This document shows, one piece after another, positions 34,123 through 43,420 of a stretch of DNA of 64,000 bases. The stretch's first letter is position 1; every line of letters starts with the position of its first letter. The stretch is from assembly GCF_011601275.1 (NCBI RefSeq), contig NZ_JAAOLY010000005.1, positions 248,001-312,000 of the forward strand, given 5' to 3'. The stretch is from Janthinobacterium lividum. Its GTDB lineage: Bacteria > Pseudomonadota > Gammaproteobacteria > Burkholderiales > Burkholderiaceae_D. The notes beneath the pieces were generated by a model that saw nothing but the letters and a program-made list of their open reading frames with translations, had not been told where the DNA came from and searched no databases. The position numbers and the translations under genes were made by a program.

Positions 34123-35571
34123 TTATTGTTGTGCGGTGGCGTTGGCGGAAAAATCGCTGCTGCCCCGGTAGCCGCCGCCCAGTGCCACGCTCAGGCTGAT
34201 TTCCGCGTCCTGGCGCTGGTTTTGCAGCTGCATGCCCAGGTCGACCTGGCCGCGCACGGTCATTTCCGCATTGAGCTGCGTGGCGCGGTCGGCCAATCCC
34301 TGTTTCAGCCTGGCATTGGCGTTGCGCAGCTGCGCCTCGCTGGCGCGCAGGTTTTCCTGCTGCAGGCGCAGCTGGTTTTCCACGCCTTGCACCTTGGCGC
34401 CCGCTTGCGCCACGTCGCGCACCACATTAAACACGCTCTGGTTGTAGTCGGCGATCAGTTCATTGCGTTCGCTGCGCGCGCCGGCAAGCTGCGCCTGCAG
34501 GCGGCCGCTGTCGAACAGGGGCAAGGACAGGGCCGGGCCGATGAACAGGGTGCGGCTGCCCGATTGCAGCAGCTTGCCCAGCTTGATGGCATCCAGGCCG
34601 AACGAGGCACCCAGGTCGATATCGGGATAGAACGATGCCTGCGCCGCCTCGATATTGCTCATGGCCGCCTGGACTCGCCAGCGCGCCGCCTGCAAGTCGG
34701 GCCGCCGCGCCAGCAACTCCATGCCCAGCTTGCCGGGCAGGGCGCGCGGCAGCGGCTGGGCTTCTTTCGGCTGCAGGCCGGCCAGTGCCGTGCTGTCCGC
34801 ACCGAGCAGGGCGCGCAAGGCTTCGCGTTCCGTGACGATCTGCGTTTCCAGCAGGGCAATTTGTTGCTGCAGCAGGCTCAAGCGCGTTTGCGCTGACAGA
34901 TGGTCGTCGCTGACGCCCAGGCCATGGGCGATGCGCTTTTCCTTGTCTTCCACCAGTTGCTGCTGCAATTTCACCAGCGCATGCAGGTTGTCCATGCGGG
35001 CCCAGCCATTTTGCATGCTGAAGTAGTGGCGGGCGATCTCGGCCGCCAGCATCTGTTCCGCCATCGCGTACTCGGCGCGGCGTGCATTGACTTCGCCCAG
35101 GCTGGCCGCGATCTGCGCCTTGTGCTTGCCCCACCAGTCGAGGTCGTAATGGGCTTGCACGCCCACGGTGAATTCATTGTAGTAATTGCCGCCGATGGGT
35201 GCGGGCATCAGGCCATTGGCCGAATAGCGCTGGCGGTTGGCGCTGGCGCCCAGGTCCAGCCTGGGGCCGCGCTCCGCATGTTGCGCATCGAACGCGGACA
35301 GGGCCGAGCCGATGCGGGCGTTGGCCACGTCCAGGCTGGGGCTGGCGGACAGGGCGTTGTCAATCAGCTGGTTCAGCTGAGCGTCCTGGAACTGGCGCCA
35401 CCATTGGGCGGCTGGCCAGCCTTCGCTGGCCAGGTGGATGTCGGCCGCCAGTTGCGCCTTGGCCAGGTCTTGCTGCGGCAACTGTTGCGTGTCGGGCGGG
35501 ATGCTGGCGCAGCCGGCCAAAGCCAGGCTCAACGTCAATATGCGCAGGGAAAGTTTCATAGGTGTGTGCAT
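34123..35571 (-). CDS. outer-membrane efflux lipoprotein, NodT family
   Basis: The 482-residue protein has a lipoprotein signal (LSLALAGCAS) and two repeated OEP domains of coiled helices (about 60-260 and 270-470). It forms the trimeric outer-membrane channel for drug efflux, working with the EmrA/EmrB proteins encoded on either side. The start is at 35571, five bases after the emrB stop codon; an in-frame ATG four codons later is also possible. Neither has a clear ribosome site, so coupling to emrB is likely. Confidence 0.9.
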   Translation of the reverse strand: MHTPMKLSLRILTLSLALAGCASIPPDTQQLPQQDLAKAQLAADIHLASEGWPAAQWWRQFQDAQLNQLIDNALSASPSLDVANARIGSALSAFDAQHAERGPRLDLGASANRQRYSANGLMPAPIGGNYYNEFTVGVQAHYDLDWWGKHKAQIAASLGEVNARRAEYAMAEQMLAAEIARHYFSMQNGWARMDNLHALVKLQQQLVEDKEKRIAHGLGVSDDHLSAQTRLSLLQQQIALLETQIVTEREALRALLGADSTALAGLQPKEAQPLPRALPGKLGMELLARRPDLQAARWRVQAAMSNIEAAQASFYPDIDLGASFGLDAIKLGKLLQSGSRTLFIGPALSLPLFDSGRLQAQLAGARSERNELIADYNQSVFNVVRDVAQAGAKVQGVENQLRLQQENLRASEAQLRNANARLKQGLADRATQLNAEMTVRGQVDLGMQLQNQRQDAEISLSVALGGGYRGSSDFSANATAQQ

Positions 35572-35576
35572 GAGGG

Positions 35577-37142
35577 TTATTCCATGGCCGCGTGGTCAAC
35601 CACGACAGGCGCATTCTTCTTCGGTGGTTTTATCAGGAGCAAGAGCGGCAGCACGAGGATGGTCAGCCACATCATCAGCCAGAAGTCGTCGAGGTAAGCG
35701 ATCATCGATGCCTGCCGCGTGATTTCGCCATTCAGCGCCGCCATGCCCGTGCTCGTGCCCAGGTCGAACACCTGGGATATGCCGGGGTCGTGCAGGGCCG
35801 GGTTGGCGATATTGATGTGTTCCGTCAAGGACGCATGGGCGATCTGCGTATTGCGCACCAGCAAGGTCTGCACGAGGGCAATGCCGATGCTGCTGCCAAT
35901 ATTGCGCACCAGGCTGTAGATCGCCGTGCCTTCCGCCCGCATCTGCGGCGACAGCGTGGCAAACGTGGCCGCGCTCAGCGGCACGAAGACGAGGCCCAGG
36001 CCGATGCCCTGGATGATGCCGTTCCACACGACGGTCTTCGGCACCAGGTCCAGGGTGAAATTGGCCATTTGCCACAGCGAAAACGCGGTAATCGAAAAGC
36101 CCACGCCCAGCAGGATGCGCGTGTCGATCCTGCCCGTCAGCTTGCCGACGATCAGCATGGCCAGCATCGTGCCCAGTCCGCTGGGCGCCGTCACCAGACC
36201 GGCGATGGCCGCCGGGTAATTCATCAAGCCTTGCAGCATCGACGGCGTCAGCGCGCGCGTGGCGAACAGCACCATGCCGACGATGAAGATGAACAGCAAG
36301 CCGCTCACATAGTTGGAGTTCTTCAGAAGCCGGTAGTCGAGGAAGGACTTGCCGGCCGGACGCAAGGCCGTGTGCGCAATGAAATAACAGAGGCTCATGG
36401 CCAGCACAATGGCTTCGATCCACGTTTCCGTCGAAGAAAACCAGTCGTTCTGCTCGCCCCGGTCCAGCAGCATCTGCAGCGCGCCGATGGACAGGCTCAA
36501 GGTCGCAAAACCGAACAAATCGAAATTCATGCGGCGGTTCGGCGGGTCCTTGCGGATATAGCGCCAGATGCCATAGAAGGCCATGGCGCCGATGGGGATG
36601 TTGATGAAGAAGACCCAGCGCCAGCTGTAGCTGTCCGTCAGCCAGCCGCCCAGTGTCGGTCCAAGGATGGGACCGATCATCACGCCCATGCCCCAGATGG
36701 CCATGGCCGAGCCGTGTTTCTCTCGTGGATTGATGTCGAGCAGCACCGCCTGCGACAGCGGCACCAAAGCCGCGCCGAACACGCCCTGCAGCAGGCGCGC
36801 TGCGACGATCTCGGACAAGGTGCCGGACAGACCGCACAGCACGGAGGCGAGCGTAAAGCCGGCAACGGACACGAGAAAGGTATTTTTCTGCCCGAAGCGG
36901 TCGCATAGCCAGCCCGTCAGGGGCGTGGCGATGGCGGCGGCGACAATAAAAGAGGTCAATACCCAGGTGATCTGGTCTTGCGAGGCGGACAGGCTGCCTT
37001 GCATGTGGGGCAGGGCGACGTTGGCGATGGTGCCGTCGAGCGCCTGGATGATGGTGGCGAGCATGATCGAAATGGTGATCATGCGCCGGTTCAGGCTGGG
37101 GTCTTGCGAAGCCGGTAGAGGGGCTGCCGTCACGGAATTCAC
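35577..37142 (-). CDS. emrB: EmrB-type MFS drug efflux pump (DHA2 family, 14 helices)
   Basis: The 521-residue protein has 14 predicted membrane segments and DHA2 motifs: MLATIIQALDGTIANVALPH in helix 1, LTGWLCDRFGQKNTF in loop 2-3, and GPTLGGWLTDSYSWRWVFFI as motif C. It exports hydrophobic drugs or acids in exchange for protons. The start overlaps the marR stop by four bases (ATGA), so the two are co-translated. The drug spectrum cannot be read from the sequence. Confidence 0.93.
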   Translation of the reverse strand: MNSVTAAPLPASQDPSLNRRMITISIMLATIIQALDGTIANVALPHMQGSLSASQDQITWVLTSFIVAAAIATPLTGWLCDRFGQKNTFLVSVAGFTLASVLCGLSGTLSEIVAARLLQGVFGAALVPLSQAVLLDINPREKHGSAMAIWGMGVMIGPILGPTLGGWLTDSYSWRWVFFINIPIGAMAFYGIWRYIRKDPPNRRMNFDLFGFATLSLSIGALQMLLDRGEQNDWFSSTETWIEAIVLAMSLCYFIAHTALRPAGKSFLDYRLLKNSNYVSGLLFIFIVGMVLFATRALTPSMLQGLMNYPAAIAGLVTAPSGLGTMLAMLIVGKLTGRIDTRILLGVGFSITAFSLWQMANFTLDLVPKTVVWNGIIQGIGLGLVFVPLSAATFATLSPQMRAEGTAIYSLVRNIGSSIGIALVQTLLVRNTQIAHASLTEHINIANPALHDPGISQVFDLGTSTGMAALNGEITRQASMIAYLDDFWLMMWLTILVLPLLLLIKPPKKNAPVVVDHAAME

Positions 37143-37585
37143 GCCGACTTCTCCGTTGCCGCCTGCAGCGCTTCCAGCAGCTCGGTGGCGGCCCGCAGCT
37201 GGTCGGGATCGATGCCCTGCAGCAGTTCCTTGCGGAAGCCATCCGCTTCCTTGCGCACGGTGTCATACACCTGCATGCCCGCCTCGGTCAGCACGACGAG
37301 TTTTACTCTACGGTCCGTTTCCGATGGCTGGCGCTGCACGAAGCCCGATTTCACGAGCCGGTCCAGCATCGACACCATGGTGGGGTTTTCCACGCCCAGT
37401 TGATGGGCCAGCTCGCTTTGCGAGGGCGGCTGGGGCGACTTGGCGATCATGGCGATGCACATCCAGCTCGCTTGTCCCAGGTCCAGGTCTTTCAGGCGCC
37501 GGTCGATCGCATGGCGCCAGCCGCGCGCCGTCTTGTGCAGCGCGGCGGAAAAGCGCTCTTCGATAGAAGTCATAATGTGAGTCAT
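37139..37585 (-). CDS. MarR family transcriptional regulator of the efflux operon
   Basis: The 148-residue protein has the MarR winged-helix pattern (SELAHQLGVENPTMVSMLDR, then GFVQRQPSETDRRVKLVVLT with the Asp-Arg wing). MarR proteins repress efflux genes until a phenolic or drug ligand binds. It is the first gene of the operon, and a palindrome lies just upstream of its start, indicating autoregulation. The start could be 37585 or four codons later at 37573. Confidence 0.9.
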   Translation of the reverse strand: MTHIMTSIEERFSAALHKTARGWRHAIDRRLKDLDLGQASWMCIAMIAKSPQPPSQSELAHQLGVENPTMVSMLDRLVKSGFVQRQPSETDRRVKLVVLTEAGMQVYDTVRKEADGFRKELLQGIDPDQLRAATELLEALQAATEKSA

Positions 37586-37591
37586 CTAATG

Positions 37592-37605
37592 GTTAGGTAT
37601 CTAAC
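37592..37605. promoter_or_regulatory. candidate MarR operator
   Basis: GTTAGGTATCTAAC has five-base perfect arms (GTTAG/CTAAC) around GTAT, seven bases before the marR start. It is AT-rich and of the size MarR dimers bind. A further TCTAAT lies nearby at 37585-37590. Confidence 0.55.
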
Positions 37606-37703
37606 TAATATTCTAGCATGCAGATTTCAAAGGCGTACAGGCCTTCCCGTTTATTGGCGTCGCTGGTACATTAACAGTCAGCCCATCACGATCAGGAGAA
37701 AGC

Positions 37704-38234
37704 ATGACGACGGAAAAACAGAAGCAGGACGGACAGCATCGCGACAGCAGCGACTTTGTCATCACGCAAACTTTCGACGCCCCACGCGATCTCGTGTTCC
37801 GCTCGTGGGTGGAGCCGGAACGTCTGGCCCAGTGGTGGGGACCTGTCGGCTTCGAACTGAGCGTGCTGGCGCTGGACCTCAAACCGGGCGGCGTTTTCCA
37901 TTACGGCATGCGCGCCGACAATGGCTATGAGATGTGGGGCAAGTTTACTTACCAGGAGATCGAAGCGCCGGAAAAGATCGTTTCCATCCTGTCGTTTGCC
38001 GACAAGCAGGGTAACGCCGTGCAGCACCCCGTCAGCGCCACCTGGCCATTGGAATCGTTCAATGTCATGACCTTGACCGAGGAGAATGGCAAGACGACGA
38101 TGACGTTACGCTCCACGCCGCACAAGGCGACGGATGAGCAGCATGAGACTTTTGTGGAGGGGCATGAGTCGATGACGCAGGGGTTCAAGGCGACGTTCGC
38201 CCAGTTGGCACAGTACCTGGCGCGTGTTCAGTAA
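37704..38234 (+). CDS. SRPBCC domain protein (AHSA1-like)
   Basis: The 176-residue protein has the START-like AHSA1 pattern: FDAPRDLVFRSWVEPERLAQ and WWGPVGFELSV at the start, KPGGVFHYGM, and a C-terminal helix with GHESMTQGFKATFAQLAQYL. The fold makes a hydrophobic ligand cavity. The role is unknown; relatives are often paired with ArsR regulators, but none is here. CAGGAGA precedes the ATG. It is divergent from the marR operon with a 118-base gap. Confidence 0.88.
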   Translation: MTTEKQKQDGQHRDSSDFVITQTFDAPRDLVFRSWVEPERLAQWWGPVGFELSVLALDLKPGGVFHYGMRADNGYEMWGKFTYQEIEAPEKIVSILSFADKQGNAVQHPVSATWPLESFNVMTLTEENGKTTMTLRSTPHKATDEQHETFVEGHESMTQGFKATFAQLAQYLARVQ

Positions 38235-38307
38235 TCGTATTGTTTTGAACGGCGGCTATTAAAAACAGCGGGCTGGAGTCGCGGGAGCCTTTGTTCAGGG
38301 CTCGGGC

Positions 38308-38544
38308 CTATTCTTTTTGTTGTTGATTGCGGAAGTAATCGCCATCTGGATCCAGATCATTGTATTCACGCACGATAGGGTGTTGGAGCGTGACCCACAA
38401 GTGGCCGATCAAGCCAGCCAACGCGCGTAAATGCTCAGACCGCTCGATGTCGGGAAGCGTGCGAATAATACTGTCCGCTTCGTTAATGATTTTTCCCATA
38501 CGTTCATACGTCGACATAAGCTGCTGCGCGGTTGAATAATCCAT
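38308..38544 (-). CDS. hypothetical protein, about 78 residues
   Basis: The product is small, soluble and helical (MDYSTAQQLMSTYERMGKII), ending in an acidic and Gln-rich tail. I chose the ATG at 38544, with AGAAG upstream, over one 12 codons earlier. I do not recognise a family. The base composition here is clearly lower in GC than in the flanks, which suggests transfer. It may pair functionally with the hypothetical gene just upstream on the same strand. Confidence 0.55.
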   Translation of the reverse strand: MDYSTAQQLMSTYERMGKIINEADSIIRTLPDIERSEHLRALAGLIGHLWVTLQHPIVREYNDLDPDGDYFRNQQQKE

Positions 38545-38607
38545 TTTTCTTCTTTCAAAATCAGTTGCCAGGCACTTCAACGCAGATTTGAGCAGTAAAT
38601 CTCCCAG

Positions 38608-39048
38608 TCATGGCCAACAGTCAATATCCGCCTTCGCCGGGTCATAGCTATCTGCCTCAATCTCCAGGATAAACTCATACGGTGATGAGGGCGCGAATTC
38701 AGAACGAAGGAAAATACAGTCACCCACGAGTGCCGTATTGAGACAATCATCCATCAGCTGCGCTAGCTGATGGATATCACTGACAGGTCCGGCTATCCAA
38801 TGGTCGGTAATTTCTGAAGTCGGCCAAGTTCCGATTTCAAGATATTTGTACGGTTCGAAGTGTTCGTGTTCCGAAACGCCTCCCTTACATGGGTCGGCGG
38901 CGTATGCGCGCATCGCCTCGGCGAATTGCCGAAGTCCGGCCATGTGACCTCGCAATCGCCACTCTTTGAGGTCGTCATCTCTATCGTAGAAAAAGCCAAG
39001 CTCACGCCATTCGCGCTGGGTCATGGCATTGATTTTTGTACTTGGCAT
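38608..39048 (-). CDS. hypothetical protein, 146 residues
   Basis: The acidic, soluble protein (REWRELGFFYDRDDDLKEWR near the start; FILEIEADSYDPAKADIDCW at the end) has no signal peptide or membrane segment. AGGA precedes the ATG at 39048, which is chosen over in-frame codons up to 39228. I do not recognise the family; the acidic, Trp-rich character recalls immunity proteins, but no toxin is adjacent, so this is only an impression. The gene shares the lower-GC patch with its downstream neighbour. Confidence 0.6.
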   Translation of the reverse strand: MPSTKINAMTQREWRELGFFYDRDDDLKEWRLRGHMAGLRQFAEAMRAYAADPCKGGVSEHEHFEPYKYLEIGTWPTSEITDHWIAGPVSDIHQLAQLMDDCLNTALVGDCIFLRSEFAPSSPYEFILEIEADSYDPAKADIDCWP

Positions 39049-39164
39049 ATCATTCCTGTGAGTCTGCTTCTGGTCGTGTTCCGCCCGGGGCGATAGCTCT
39101 CCCGCATGGTTCACCTTCATTGCCCGGTTCGAAACTGCGTATTTGCATGCATTGATAGCGTACC

Positions 39165-40079
39165 TTATTGGCTCTTGTCGTCCGTCATCCCTAGCATCCC
39201 CCGAACCACCGGCAAAATCATCCCCCAAGCATTCGACGTGGCCGCAATCTCGTCATAATGGCTTGCCCCCGGCAAAATCAGCACCTCCGCATGGTCACCG
39301 GCCTTCACAACTTTCGCTGCATAGTCATGCGCCACGCGGGGCGGGGAGATGGTGTCGAGCTCGCCCGTGGCCAGCACGGTGCGGCTGCCGTTGGGCATCA
39401 GGTCGGCGGCGTTGGTGTCGCTGTAGATGTCGGGGCGCTCGGTGCTTGCGCTGCCTGCAAGCTGGGCGATGTCGCGCTCGCAGCTGGTCTTGATCAAGTC
39501 CTTTTCATGGCGCAGGTCGGCCAGGCCGCCCAGGCTGACGATGTTTTTCACTGGCAGGTAGTTGTCGCGGTACAGGGGACTGGTCCTGGGCAGTTTTTCC
39601 CGTCCTGCGATCCATTGCACCAGCTGGCCGCCGGCCGAGTGGCCCATGGCGACGATGCGGTTCACGTCCAGCTGGTATTGGGGGGCGTGCTGCTGCAGGC
39701 TGTCGAGCGCCGCGTGCATGTCTTCGTAGGTGCCCGGATAGCCGCCGCCCGGCTCGTCCACCCGCCGGTACTCGACATTCCACACGGCGATGCCTTGCGC
39801 GACGAGGGCGCCGGCCACGTTGCGCATCTGCTTGATGCCGCCGAAGGCCACCGTCCAGCAGCCGCCATGCACGAGCACGACGACGGGGAACGGTCCCGTG
39901 CCTGCCGGCCGGAACAGTTGCGCGTATTGCGACGGCGCGGGGCCATAGGCGATCTGCGCCGTGGGAGGGGGGCCGTTCAGGGCCAGATAGTCGTCCAGGC
40001 TCATGGGGGCGGCGACGGCGCCGTGGACGGAGGCGAGCAGGGCGGAGGCAATCAGGGCGGACGGCAAGGAAGTAGGCAT
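39165..40079 (-). CDS. secreted alpha/beta-hydrolase (esterase, BD-FAE/formamidase-like)
   Basis: The 304-residue precursor has a signal peptide (LPSALIASALLASVHGAVAA). The fold shows an oxyanion motif HGGCW, the nucleophile motif GHSAGG, an acid in GELDTISPP and a His in GASHYDEI. This arrangement fits the kynurenine-formamidase/BD-FAE group of esterases, exported to the periplasm. The substrate is unknown. I chose the ATG at 40079, directly before the signal peptide, over the longer frame to 40181. It is divergent from the large hybrid kinase gene. Confidence 0.85.
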   Translation of the reverse strand: MPTSLPSALIASALLASVHGAVAAPMSLDDYLALNGPPPTAQIAYGPAPSQYAQLFRPAGTGPFPVVVLVHGGCWTVAFGGIKQMRNVAGALVAQGIAVWNVEYRRVDEPGGGYPGTYEDMHAALDSLQQHAPQYQLDVNRIVAMGHSAGGQLVQWIAGREKLPRTSPLYRDNYLPVKNIVSLGGLADLRHEKDLIKTSCERDIAQLAGSASTERPDIYSDTNAADLMPNGSRTVLATGELDTISPPRVAHDYAAKVVKAGDHAEVLILPGASHYDEIAATSNAWGMILPVVRGMLGMTDDKSQ

Positions 40080-40180
40080 GCTGGTTTTCGCTTGAGAAGA
40101 GAGCAATACTTTAGCATAGGGCCGCACGGTCGCAGAGATCAAGCAGTACGCTGTTTTCCTCCTGCAAGAGGGGTGCCACA

Positions 40181-40189
40181 TGGTATATT
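40181..40189 (+). promoter_or_regulatory. candidate extended -10 promoter of the hybrid kinase
   Basis: TGGTATATT is an extended -10 element (TGN before TATATT). The transcript would start about 24 bases before the GTG start codon at 40220. No good -35 is visible. Confidence 0.35.
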
Positions 40190-40219
40190 CCGGGCATCAG
40201 TTTTCCCCTTATCGACACG

Positions 40220-43200
40220 GTGCACGCAAACAACATTCTTTCCTTGCTGGACGCCGAGCATAGTGCGCTGGGCAGCATCGCGGCAGGCGCCGACCTGGCC
40301 CATGCATTGGAGCATTTGTTGCTGGCGCTGCAAGTGCTGGCCGACGGCGGCGCGCATGCCTGCCTGGTGCTGATCGACGAGTCCGACCGCTTTTGCGGCT
40401 TGTCCGCACCCAGCCTGCCACAAGACCTGTGCCTGGCCTTGCGCCACGCCGGCGAACAGCCTTCGCCGTTTGGCACGGCGGCCTTTTCCGGCGCGCCCGT
40501 GTATTGCGGCGACATCACGCGCGACGTGCACTGGAGCGCGGGACGCAAGGAAGCCTTGCTGCACGGTTACCGCGCCTGCTGGGTCGCCCCCGTCTTTGGC
40601 GCCAAAGGGCATATCCTGGGCGTGCTGGGCCTGTTTTTCCAGGCGACATGCCATCCCACGCAACCGGAGATCGAACTGCTGGTCCTGGCCGCACGCGTGG
40701 CCGCGCATGTCATCGAACGGGGCCAGCTGGAACAGGCGCTGCACGACAGCCGCGAACACTTTCATTACGCCATTGAGCTGAACACACAAGTGCTGTGGAC
40801 GGCAGACGTCGACGGCAAGCTCGACTATGTCGCGCAGCGCTGGCGCGAATGGACGGGCGGCAACGGCCTGGGCACCAGCTGGCTCGAAGCCATCCACCCG
40901 GAAGACATCACCCATTCCTTGGCAGCCTGGAGCGAAGCGGTGGGCAGCGGCCAGCCTTTCGACCAGGAAATGCGCGTGCGCCGGCAGGACGGTCAGTACC
41001 GCTGGGTGCATTCGCGCGCATATTGCCGGAGAGACGAGCGCGGCCAAGCCGTGAAATGGTATGGCTCGTGCGAGGATATCGACGAACACTGGCAGGCCCG
41101 TAATGCCTTGCTCGACAGCGAGGCGCAGTTCCGTTCGCTCGCTTCCACCATGCCCAACCAGGCCTGGCTGGCGCATGGCAGCGGCGCCACATACTGGGTC
41201 AACGAACAGGTGTGCGAATACACGGGACAATCGATGAAGTCGCTCGTGTCCAGCGGTTTCCGCCACTGCGTGCATCCGGACGACTTGCTGTCCACCCAAC
41301 AGAGCTGGGACCGTGCCGTCGCCACAGCCAGCGCCTATGAACAGGAGTTCCGCATGCGCCGCGCCAGCGATGGCGCCTACCGCTGGTTCCTGGCGCGCGC
41401 CTTGCCCCTGTTCGACGAGGCCGGCAAGGTGCTGCGCTGGGTGGGCACGAATACGGACGTGCAGGAACAGAAGAATGTGCTGGAAAAGATGGCCTACCTG
41501 AATTCCTCGCTGGAAGTGGAAATGGCCAACCGCACGGCCGACCGCGACCGCATGTGGCGACTGTCGACCGACATCATGCTGGTGGCGGACCTGTCCGGCA
41601 TGATCATCGCCGTCAATCCGGCCTGGAGCAAGATACTCGAGCGTCCGGAAGTCGAATCGCTGGGCATGGATTTCATCAGCCTCGTGCATCCCGACGACCG
41701 CATGACGGCCCTGCAGGATTTGTCGCGCCTGGCCCACGGCGCGCCCACCTTGCGCATGGAAAACCGCTACCGGTGCCGAGATGGCGGCTACCGCTGGATT
41801 TCCTGGACGGCCGTGCCGGCGCAAAAGCTGATCCATGCCATCGGCCGCGACGTGACCGATGAAAAAGAGGCGCGGCTGGCGCTGGTGCGCAGCGAGCAGG
41901 CGCTGCTGCAGGCGCAGAAGCTGGAGTCGATCGGCAAGCTGACTGGCGGCGTGGCCCACGATTTCAATAACGTCCTGCAAATTATCTCGGGCAATTTGCA
42001 ATTGTTGAAACTGACGGTGGCCGACAATCCGCAAGCAGCCCGGCGCCTCGATTCGGCCGCCTCGGCCGTCGAGCGGGGCGCCAAGCTGTCGTCGCAGCTG
42101 CTGGCCTTTGCGCGGCGTCAACCGTTGAAACCGCTGGTGACGGACCTGGGCCGCTTGTTGCGCCGCATGCATGAGCTGATCCGCCGTGCGCTGGGCGAGG
42201 CGATTAGCGAGGAAACCTTCATCAGCGAAGGCCTGTGGCATACCCTGGTCGACCCGAACCAGATGGAAAACGTGCTGCTGAACATGGCCATCAACGCGCG
42301 CGATGCGATGGACAAGGGCGGACGCCTGACGTTCACCTTGAGCAACGTCACGCTCGACGCCGCCTACGCAAGCTTGCATGCGGACGTGCTGGAGGGGCAA
42401 TACGTGCTGCTGACCATCACCGACACGGGCCACGGCATGGAGCGCGACGTGATCGACCAGATCTTCGAGCCGTTCTTCACTACCAAGCGCGAAGGCGAGG
42501 GCACGGGCCTGGGCCTGTCCATGGCCTACGGTTTCATCCGCCAGAGCGCGGGCCACATCAAGGTGCACAGCGCGCCGGGCGCCGGCACGACGTTCAAAAT
42601 ATATTTACCGCGCTCGCTGGAAAAGCTGGCCGAGCCGCCACCGAGCCTGACGGGCCCCGTGCTGGGCGGTGGCGAGACCATCCTGGTGGTGGAAGACGAT
42701 GCGCCCGTGCAGCACACGGTAGTCGACATGCTGCGCGGCCTCGGCTACGACGTGCTGCATGCGGACGATGGCGCCTCGGCCCTGGCCCTGCTGGGCACGG
42801 GCGTGGCCATCGACCTGCTGTTTACGGACGTGGTCATGCCCGGTCCCGTCAGCAGCAAGGAACTGGCGCAGCAGGCCAAGCTGCTGCTGCCGGAGCTGGC
42901 CGTATTGTTTACCTCGGGCTACACGCACAACGCCATCATGCAGGGCGGTCGCCTGGACCCCGGCGTGGAGCTGTTGAGCAAACCGTACCAGCGTGAAGAC
43001 CTGGCGCGGCGCATCCGCCATTTGCTGGCCGACCGCCGCCTGGTGGGCGCGCCCGACCCGTCCGGACGGCGCATCCTGCTGGTGGAAGACAATGACGATG
43101 CGCGCGAAATGACCACCGAGATGCTCAATATGCTGGGGCACACCGTGCACGGCGTGGCCAGCGCGGAAGCGGCCATGCCGCTCCTGGCCATGCCGGGCCT

Positions 43201-43420
43201 GGACGTGCTGGTGACGGACATCAGCCTGCCCACGATGTCCGGCCTGGAACTGGCGCGCCATGCGCGCGCGCACTGGCCGCAGCTGGACGTGGTGTTTGCT
43301 TCCGGACACGACTGGGGCGCCAGCCTGATGCAGGACGCCAGCGCGCGTTTCCTGCGCAAGCCGTTTGGCCTGGAAGAGCTGGCCGGCGCACTGAAGGCGC
43401 GCCGGCTCGACGTCTACTGA
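40220..43420 (+). CDS. GAF/PAS hybrid sensor histidine kinase with two receiver domains
   Basis: The 1066-residue protein has no membrane segment and is probably cytoplasmic. In order: GAF-like sensor (about 10-165), three PAS/PAC domains (about 175-290, 300-420, 440-555), a dimerisation/phosphoacceptor domain with His580 in GGVAHDFNN, an ATPase domain ([26 protein letters not shown]), and two receivers (about 815-935 with [10 protein letters not shown]; about 950-1066 with [12 protein letters not shown]). It starts with GTG. No output domain is present, so it must signal to a partner. Its last seven bases overlap the convergent kinase gene, which is a close paralogue. Confidence 0.9.
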   Translation: MHANNILSLLDAEHSALGSIAAGADLAHALEHLLLALQVLADGGAHACLVLIDESDRFCGLSAPSLPQDLCLALRHAGEQPSPFGTAAFSGAPVYCGDITRDVHWSAGRKEALLHGYRACWVAPVFGAKGHILGVLGLFFQATCHPTQPEIELLVLAARVAAHVIERGQLEQALHDSREHFHYAIELNTQVLWTADVDGKLDYVAQRWREWTGGNGLGTSWLEAIHPEDITHSLAAWSEAVGSGQPFDQEMRVRRQDGQYRWVHSRAYCRRDERGQAVKWYGSCEDIDEHWQARNALLDSEAQFRSLASTMPNQAWLAHGSGATYWVNEQVCEYTGQSMKSLVSSGFRHCVHPDDLLSTQQSWDRAVATASAYEQEFRMRRASDGAYRWFLARALPLFDEAGKVLRWVGTNTDVQEQKNVLEKMAYLNSSLEVEMANRTADRDRMWRLSTDIMLVADLSGMIIAVNPAWSKILERPEVESLGMDFISLVHPDDRMTALQDLSRLAHGAPTLRMENRYRCRDGGYRWISWTAVPAQKLIHAIGRDVTDEKEARLALVRSEQALLQAQKLESIGKLTGGVAHDFNNVLQIISGNLQLLKLTVADNPQAARRLDSAASAVERGAKLSSQLLAFARRQPLKPLVTDLGRLLRRMHELIRRALGEAISEETFISEGLWHTLVDPNQMENVLLNMAINARDAMDKGGRLTFTLSNVTLDAAYASLHADVLEGQYVLLTITDTGHGMERDVIDQIFEPFFTTKREGEGTGLGLSMAYGFIRQSAGHIKVHSAPGAGTTFKIYLPRSLEKLAEPPPSLTGPVLGGGETILVVEDDAPVQHTVVDMLRGLGYDVLHADDGASALALLGTGVAIDLLFTDVVMPGPVSSKELAQQAKLLLPELAVLFTSGYTHNAIMQGGRLDPGVELLSKPYQREDLARRIRHLLADRRLVGAPDPSGRRILLVEDNDDAREMTTEMLNMLGHTVHGVASAEAAMPLLAMPGLDVLVTDISLPTMSGLELARHARAHWPQLDVVFASGHDWGASLMQDASARFLRKPFGLEELAGALKARRLDVY

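Noticed and set aside
32947..34896. A 649-codon plus-strand open frame
   Set aside because: It is antisense to EmrA and the NodT channel, and its His/Gln/Gly-rich composition has no recognisable domain.
40139..42568. An 809-codon minus-strand open frame
   Set aside because: It is antisense to the GAF/PAS hybrid kinase, which has complete domains and catalytic residues.
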